From JAWLDV01 sp046537975 (GTDB lineage Bacteria > Desulfobacterota > Desulfobulbia > Desulfobulbales > SURF-16), in NCBI GenBank assembly GCA_046537975.1, contig JBKHJR010000023.1, positions 1 to 37,179 of the forward strand: a stretch of DNA of 37,179 nucleotides. Reading direction: 5' to 3'. The position numbers and the translations under genes are program-made. Shown piece after piece: positions 31,865 through 37,179 of the stretch (position 1 is its first letter; every line of letters begins with the position of its first letter). The notes under the pieces are model-generated. The model was not told where the DNA came from. It was given only the letters and a program-made list of their open reading frames with translations, and searched no databases.

Positions 31865-34800
31865 TTAAGCAGCCTCCAAGTCCTGCAAAATCTTCCTGAT
31901 TTTATTAAATATTTCTTCTGGACTGTCCATTTGGGATTTTATGACCAGCTTACCGTCTGGAGTAAATTTGTTGTTGTTTTTGTCTTTTGCCACAAGGGCG
32001 AGAATTTTTTCAGGAGAGACCGGGGTATCTTCAAGAAAGGTAAAGGCAAGGATATTGCTGCCCTGTTCCAGCTTACTTATCCTGTATGTCTTCAGGATAA
32101 GTTTGATTGAAATAATTGAGATAAGATTGTCTACTTCCCGGGGAACCGGGCCGTATCGATCCCTCATTTCACTTTTCAGGTCAATAAGACCGTCTTCTTC
32201 TTTAATGCTGGTGATTCTGCGGTAAGCCAGATAGCGTTGATCAGTACTCTGAATGTAATTATCTGGTATGAAAGCGGAAATTTGCAGGTTTATTTCCGGA
32301 TCTATTTCCATTTCGGTACAGCTTCTTCCTTCCTCGCTGCTTCTTTCTTTCAGGTCTTCTACCGTTCTCTGAAGGAGGTCCAGATAAAGATCATAGCCTA
32401 CCGCTGCTATGTTGCCGCTCTGGGATTTGCCCAGGATATTGCCGCCCCCCCTGATCTGGAGATCACTCATGGCAAGTTTGAAACCCCCGCCCAGTTCATT
32501 ATAGTCCATTACTGCATTGAGCCTCTGTTTGGCTTCCTGGGAAAGCCTGTCCAGGGAGGGGACCAGGAGATAGGCGAAAGCCTGTTCGTCTCCTCTGCCA
32601 ACCCGGCCGCGCAACTGATATATTTCCGCCAGACCAAAGCGGTCAGCCCTGCTGATAATGATACTATTAGCTGAAGGGATGTCAAGTCCGGAATCTATAA
32701 TAGTTGTACTGACCAGTACATCTATCTCTTGCCGGGTAAAGCTCACCATAATGTCTTCAAGTTGTTTGGCTGCCATCTGGCCGTGTCCCACACCAACTCG
32801 GGCCTGGGGGACCAGCTTTTGAATTTTCCGGGCCACTTCCCGGATGGACTGGACCCGGTTATGGACAAAAAAGACCTGGCCCTTGCGTTGCAGCTCTTTG
32901 ACAATAGCCTCTTTGATAACCAGGTCATCCTGACGGGCTATAAACGTTTTGATCGAACGTTTGTGCCGGGGAGGGGAGTTGATGGTAGACAGGTCCCGTA
33001 CCCCTAAAAGAGAAAGTTGGAGGGTTCTGGGAATAGGGGTAGCGGTCAGGGTCATAACATCGATGTTTTTTTTGAAATTTTTCAGTTTCTCCTTATGCTT
33101 TACCCCGAAACGGTGTTCTTCGTCAATTATCAAGAGCCCCAGGCGATGGTAGACGATATCTTTGGAGAGAAGACGGTGGGTACCGATAATTATGTCAATC
33201 CGGCCTTCGGACAGTTCATTTATTATTTCCCGCTGTTCTTTGCCTGAACGGAAACGGTTAAGGCTGGCCACTCTTAGTGGCAGCCCCTCAAAACGCTGGC
33301 AGAAGGTCTCCAGATGCTGTTCCGCCAGAACAGTGGTGGGAACCAGCATAGCCACCTGGCAGCCGTCTTCCGCGACCTTGGCGGCTGCCCGGACTGCAAC
33401 CTCTGTTTTACCGTAGCCCACATCCCCGCAAACCAGCCTGTCCATGCTTTTGTTTGAGGTAAGGTCACCTATCACATCGTTGATGGCATTGATCTGGCCG
33501 GAAGTTTCCTCAAAGGGGAAAGATGCTTCAAGTTCATTATACAACTCACCCGGTCTGGAGAAAGCCCGCCCCTCGGCTAACTGTCGATGGGCATAAAGAT
33601 CGAGCAGTTCCTGGGCCACCTTCCAGACAGCCTCTTTGACTTTGTTTTTGGCCTTTGCCCAGGACTTGGTGCCGAGTCTGCTGACCGACGGTTCCTGATC
33701 GGCTATGCCGTGATACTTGGAAACCATGGACATCCTGTCCACCGGCAGAAACAGTTTATCATCACCCTGGTATGACAGTTCCAGGAAGTCGCCGCCCACG
33801 TTATTATGTTCAAGATGGATGATGCCCTGAAAAACAGCGACTCCATGGTCGGTATGAACCACATATTCCCCGGGTTGCAGATTTTCAAAGCGTATGGTGT
33901 CTTGTTCCTTTTTTTTAGAGGTCTTGGCAGACCTATACCTGCCGGGTCCCTTTTCGCCAAATATCTCCTTTTCCGACAGAATATGGATGCCTTCATCCGG
34001 GAGATCGAATCCCTGGCTAACCGGTTTTTCAGTCAGATACACTGTGTCACTCTTCATCTTCAGGGGATTCAGAGGTGCCTGCTGAAAGGAGGTTTCCAGG
34101 CCGTAAGGTGTCAGGAGTTCAGCAATGTGGCTCGCCCGCTGTCTGGAACGACAGCATAAAGCAATTTTATCCTGATCTCTCAGCCATGAAGATATCTTAT
34201 TGGCCACAGGGGCGACCGGGCCTTCTTTTCTACGGGCACTGGTTATTTCCTGTTTAAGAAGGGTGTGATCGGTTGACTTAAAATGATAGACCTGATCATT
34301 TTTTCCGGAGCCGCTGAAATCATGCATGTTAACCAGGCTGAAGTCAGCCAGCTTAGCCGCCAGTTCTTCCCGGGGGACAAAAAGCTTTTCCGGGGCAAAA
34401 GCCGGACTCCCGGAATTAAGTGCTTCCTGGTGGTTCCTGTTTATCCGTTCTTCAAGCAGCTCCAGGGAATGATTGATCTCAGGGGTGTCGAATTGCAGGA
34501 TAATAGTTTCCGGAGACAGGGCTTCAATAGGGGAAGAGAGTTGATCGTAAAACAGGGGCAGATAAAATTCAATACCCGGGAAGCGATGGCAACTTTTAAG
34601 TTTTTCCCTGATCTTGCCTGCTTCCGGAAGGTCTTGCTCTCTACCGGCGATAAGAGAATTATACTTACCAATTATCTTATTATGTTCCGGAGAATCGGGA
34701 GAAGGCAGAAGGATATCGCTTACCGGGATAAAAACAGCTTCCTGAATCTCCCTGATTGACCGCTGGCTGACCGGATCAAACAACCGGATGGATTCCACGG

Positions 34801-35467
34801 TATCCCCGAAAAAATCAAGTCGGACCGGGGCATTTTCCAATTCCGGCTCCTGATCGGCAGAATCGGGGTCTTCATAGGCGGAATAGGGGGGGTAAACGTC
34901 TATGATTCCACCCCGGACAGAAAACTCCCCCGGCTCCTGAACCAGGGACACTTTTTCATAGCCGCTGGTGATCAGGGAACTGGTCAGTTCTTTCTGGTCG
35001 GTTTCCTCCCCGCTTATAACCAGTTCGGCAAGCTCGTTGATTCTGGCTAAAGGAATGGTTCTGCGGAGCAGGGCTTCTAAGGAAGATACCAAAATATAAG
35101 GATGTTGGGCGCTGGATATTCTGTAAAGTGCGGAAAGTCTGTCAGTGGTAGTCTTGCTGTCAGGAGAAAGAGGGGTATAAGGGGGTATCTCCTGAGCCGG
35201 ATACTTTATTACCGGAAGGTCACTGAAGAGCTTGAGATCTTCGGCAACAATAGAAACCAGGGGTTCAGACGGCACAAGACAAAGCAGGGGGGAACCGCTC
35301 TCAGAAGTGATTCCGGAGGCCAGCATTGACCTGGAACTTCCCCTGAGACCAATTATCTCTGCTTTTACTTTGTCCTTTTTATTAAGGCGGGATAAAAAAT
35401 CTTGTATCTGTGTCACTTTTACTTCGTTCAAGATTGACACTTTAAAAATTTTCTTCACAGTTGTCAA
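31865..35467 (-). CDS. mfd: Transcription-repair coupling factor Mfd
   Basis: A 1200-residue Mfd, normal length. An N-terminal UvrB-homology part is followed by the RNA polymerase-interacting domain (GEYVVHTDHGVAVFQGI), the superfamily 2 translocase with Walker A GDVGYGKTE, the DEEH box LLIIDEEHRFG, TLTATPIPRTL, and GLDIPSANSIII, and the C-terminal TRCF domain. It removes stalled RNA polymerase and recruits UvrA. It is first in the minus-strand block mfd-surA-rodZ-like-recO-aminotransferase. Confidence 0.97.
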   Translation of the reverse strand: MTTVKKIFKVSILNEVKVTQIQDFLSRLNKKDKVKAEIIGLRGSSRSMLASGITSESGSPLLCLVPSEPLVSIVAEDLKLFSDLPVIKYPAQEIPPYTPLSPDSKTTTDRLSALYRISSAQHPYILVSSLEALLRRTIPLARINELAELVISGEETDQKELTSSLITSGYEKVSLVQEPGEFSVRGGIIDVYPPYSAYEDPDSADQEPELENAPVRLDFFGDTVESIRLFDPVSQRSIREIQEAVFIPVSDILLPSPDSPEHNKIIGKYNSLIAGREQDLPEAGKIREKLKSCHRFPGIEFYLPLFYDQLSSPIEALSPETIILQFDTPEINHSLELLEERINRNHQEALNSGSPAFAPEKLFVPREELAAKLADFSLVNMHDFSGSGKNDQVYHFKSTDHTLLKQEITSARRKEGPVAPVANKISSWLRDQDKIALCCRSRQRASHIAELLTPYGLETSFQQAPLNPLKMKSDTVYLTEKPVSQGFDLPDEGIHILSEKEIFGEKGPGRYRSAKTSKKKEQDTIRFENLQPGEYVVHTDHGVAVFQGIIHLEHNNVGGDFLELSYQGDDKLFLPVDRMSMVSKYHGIADQEPSVSRLGTKSWAKAKNKVKEAVWKVAQELLDLYAHRQLAEGRAFSRPGELYNELEASFPFEETSGQINAINDVIGDLTSNKSMDRLVCGDVGYGKTEVAVRAAAKVAEDGCQVAMLVPTTVLAEQHLETFCQRFEGLPLRVASLNRFRSGKEQREIINELSEGRIDIIIGTHRLLSKDIVYHRLGLLIIDEEHRFGVKHKEKLKNFKKNIDVMTLTATPIPRTLQLSLLGVRDLSTINSPPRHKRSIKTFIARQDDLVIKEAIVKELQRKGQVFFVHNRVQSIREVARKIQKLVPQARVGVGHGQMAAKQLEDIMVSFTRQEIDVLVSTTIIDSGLDIPSANSIIISRADRFGLAEIYQLRGRVGRGDEQAFAYLLVPSLDRLSQEAKQRLNAVMDYNELGGGFKLAMSDLQIRGGGNILGKSQSGNIAAVGYDLYLDLLQRTVEDLKERSSEEGRSCTEMEIDPEINLQISAFIPDNYIQSTDQRYLAYRRITSIKEEDGLIDLKSEMRDRYGPVPREVDNLISIISIKLILKTYRISKLEQGSNILAFTFLEDTPVSPEKILALVAKDKNNNKFTPDGKLVIKSQMDSPEEIFNKIRKILQDLEAA

Positions 35468-35651
35468 AGGAAAATAAAATAGTTTCTTACCGGGGGACAG
35501 CCTGTTCTGGAAAAAAAGGGGGCAGGTCGGAGGATTCTGAGGGATGAGGCTTGGAATCTTCTTGGCAGTCGGTTCTGACGGTCAGTGCTTACTCATCAAC
35601 AAGGAGAACAAAATAATGTCGTGAATGATAAAAATATCGGTCTAATATCAG

Positions 35652-37179
35652 TTAATAAAAATCGAGCTGGAAGCTGTAGACATCTTCATCCAGTTTGCTT
35701 TTAACCCTGAAGCCGCTGTGATTGAAGATAGTTTGCATCCTCTTGTTGTCCCGAAGGACTTCGGCGGTAAAACCGGCAATCCCGTTCTTTTTGGCAATGC
35801 TTACCAAATGATTGAAAAGAAAGGTCCCGATTCCTTTATTCTGCCATTCGTCACGGATAACAAAGGCAACTTCCGCCCTGTTGGTCTTGTCATTTAGATA
35901 ATAGCGGCCGATAGCTATGATATCCTCGCCATGGGCTTCCGGTACTGTCCCCACAATGGCCACATCCTTGCGGTGGTCGATATAGACAAAATTCTGGATC
36001 TGCCGGTGACCGAAGCGCTGGCTGTGGGTCATGAAACGGTAGTAAAGAGTCTCCTGGGACAGGGCATAGAGAATATCCCTCATACGGGGTTCGTCGGTAA
36101 GATGTACCGGCCGGAAATTTACCTTGGTTCCGTCATCCAGCAGATAAGAGGTGTTCATCTCCTGGGAGGCGATCAGAAAGCGACCTTCCACCTCGGCAAG
36201 CTCCTGTTTTATATACTTGGCCTCCAGGGCCTCCCGGAACAGCTGTTCCCGGAAATTCGGGTGGGCGATGCTGATCAGGGCCAGAACCCTTTCCTGGATG
36301 CTTTTGCCGTGTAGATAAGCCACGCCGTACTCAGTAACCACATAATGGACTTCCCCTCTGGTGGTAACCACACCGGCCCCGGGAGTGAGACGGGTAACAA
36401 TGCGGGAGATCGTCCCTTTTCCGGCAGTTGACTCCATGGCTATGATAGCTTTGCCCCCGCTGGAGCGCCCGGCCCCGCGGTTGAAGTCCACCTGGCCTCC
36501 AATTCCTGAATAAAAGCTGGAACCAATGGAATCGGCGCATACCTGACCGGTCAGATCGATTTCCAGGGCCATATTTATGGCTACCATTTTATGCTGCCTG
36601 CCGATTATATGGGAATCATTGACATATTCGGTGGGTCGGAAGCAGAAGAAAGGATTGTTGTCGATATAGTCGTACAATTTTTCCGTACCCATGCAGAAGC
36701 TGGCCACAATTTTTCCTCTGTCCAGGCTCTTCCGGCTGCAGGTCACCGTTCCGGACTCAATAAGTTCTATGATGCTGTCAGTAAGCATCTCGGTATGGAT
36801 ACCCAGATTCTTCTTGTCTTTCAAAAATTCCACCAGGGCATGGGGAATGCGGCCTATTCCAAATTCAATGGTGGAACCGTCATCAATGAGAGCGGCAATG
36901 TGCCGGCCTATAAGTCTCGTATTTTCAGTGGGCGGGGTGGACGTTCTTTCCAGAAGTGGCGTTGAGGTCGGTACAAGGATATCAAAATCATAAATATCAA
37001 GAAAGCTGTCTCCATGGGTTCTGGGCATCTTCGTATTTACCTGGGCTATTACCAGAGAAGCGTTTTCAGCGGCGCTTTTTACGATGTCAACAGAAATGCC
37101 CAGGCTGACTTTGCCTCTGGCGTCCGGGGGGGTGACCTGAATCAAGGCTACATCCAGGGGAAGCTGTCCTGACCTGAAT
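35652..37179 (-). CDS. Acetyl-CoA hydrolase/CoA-transferase fused to GNAT domain (N-terminus outside window)
   Basis: The frame stays open to the right edge, so the N-terminus is missing; a TTG at 37145 is internal, since the family sequence continues upstream of it (LPLDVALIQVTPPD). Most of it is an acetyl-CoA hydrolase/transferase of the 4-hydroxybutyrate CoA-transferase type (EFGIGRIPHAL, GSSFYSGIGGQVDF, EYGVAYLHG). The last 160 residues are a GNAT acetyltransferase with the acetyl-CoA loop EWQNKGIGTFL. Such fusions occur in anaerobic deltaproteobacteria. The GNAT part might acetylate and regulate the enzyme; that is inference. It is separated from mfd by 184 bases without a clear element. 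Confidence 0.88.
   Translation of the reverse strand, partial: FRSGQLPLDVALIQVTPPDARGKVSLGISVDIVKSAAENASLVIAQVNTKMPRTHGDSFLDIYDFDILVPTSTPLLERTSTPPTENTRLIGRHIAALIDDGSTIEFGIGRIPHALVEFLKDKKNLGIHTEMLTDSIIELIESGTVTCSRKSLDRGKIVASFCMGTEKLYDYIDNNPFFCFRPTEYVNDSHIIGRQHKMVAINMALEIDLTGQVCADSIGSSFYSGIGGQVDFNRGAGRSSGGKAIIAMESTAGKGTISRIVTRLTPGAGVVTTRGEVHYVVTEYGVAYLHGKSIQERVLALISIAHPNFREQLFREALEAKYIKQELAEVEGRFLIASQEMNTSYLLDDGTKVNFRPVHLTDEPRMRDILYALSQETLYYRFMTHSQRFGHRQIQNFVYIDHRKDVAIVGTVPEAHGEDIIAIGRYYLNDKTNRAEVAFVIRDEWQNKGIGTFLFNHLVSIAKKNGIAGFTAEVLRDNKRMQTIFNHSGFRVKSKLDEDVYSFQLDFY

Noticed and set aside
1..37179. CRISPR arrays, tRNA or rRNA genes, insertion sequences
   Set aside because: None were seen on reading; a tRNA or IS search by program was not possible, so a small one could be missed.

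Overview
The window looks like the chromosome of a strictly anaerobic, diderm, Desulfobacterota-like (deltaproteobacterial) bacterium with roughly mid-range GC. The evidence is an anaerobe-type hybrid cluster protein (N-terminal Cys spacing C-x2-C-x8-C-x5-C), NikR with a Cbi/Nik metal importer, a PAS-Fis sigma-54 activator of a type common in these bacteria, an HgcB-type ferredoxin beside an HgcA remnant, and the cell-envelope gene surA. The taxonomy is an inference. I saw no rRNA, tRNA, CRISPR array or insertion sequence by eye.

Left part (1-5650): a partial gene and an HdeD/DUF308 membrane protein on the minus strand, a small protein plus a fused HyuA-HyuB (5-oxoprolinase-type) protein on the plus strand, and two small unknown minus-strand proteins. 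Metal and stress part (5820-14500): nikR, then a nickel/cobalt ECF importer (CbiM/NikM, NikL, NikK, CbiQ, CbiO with a His-rich tail), then hcp with a cupin gene. A methyltransferase on the minus strand follows, then a protein-kinase-like gene with a universal stress protein. nikR and cbiM carry matching TAATAC-N13-GTnnTA-like elements just before their starts. hcp has a perfect TTGAC-N4-GTCAA palindrome.

Centre (14896-25595): a one-directional block of about 10.7 kb. It holds a sigma-54 activator with a Cys-rich PAS domain, LeuC- and LeuD-type dehydratase subunits, FabZ-like and FabI-like enzymes, OleA, OleB, a single-chain ArsS-ArsM fusion (radical SAM plus arsenite methyltransferase), and OleC. 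OleA, OleB and OleC are the condensing enzyme, beta-lactone decarboxylase and beta-lactone synthetase of long-chain olefin synthesis. OleD, the reductase, is absent, and the arsenic enzyme sits between oleB and oleC. The most interesting hypothesis is that this locus makes an arsenic-containing lipid or hydrocarbon, or an unusual beta-lactone/olefin. This is inference.

Right part (25610-37179), all minus strand: mltG, an intact HgcB-type ferredoxin gene preceded by what looks like only the C-terminal membrane part of hgcA (a decayed mercury-methylation locus), a membrane protein, a class V aminotransferase, recO, a short RodZ-like gene, surA, mfd, and a CoA-transferase/GNAT fusion running off the window edge. 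recO to mfd is a compact housekeeping block.
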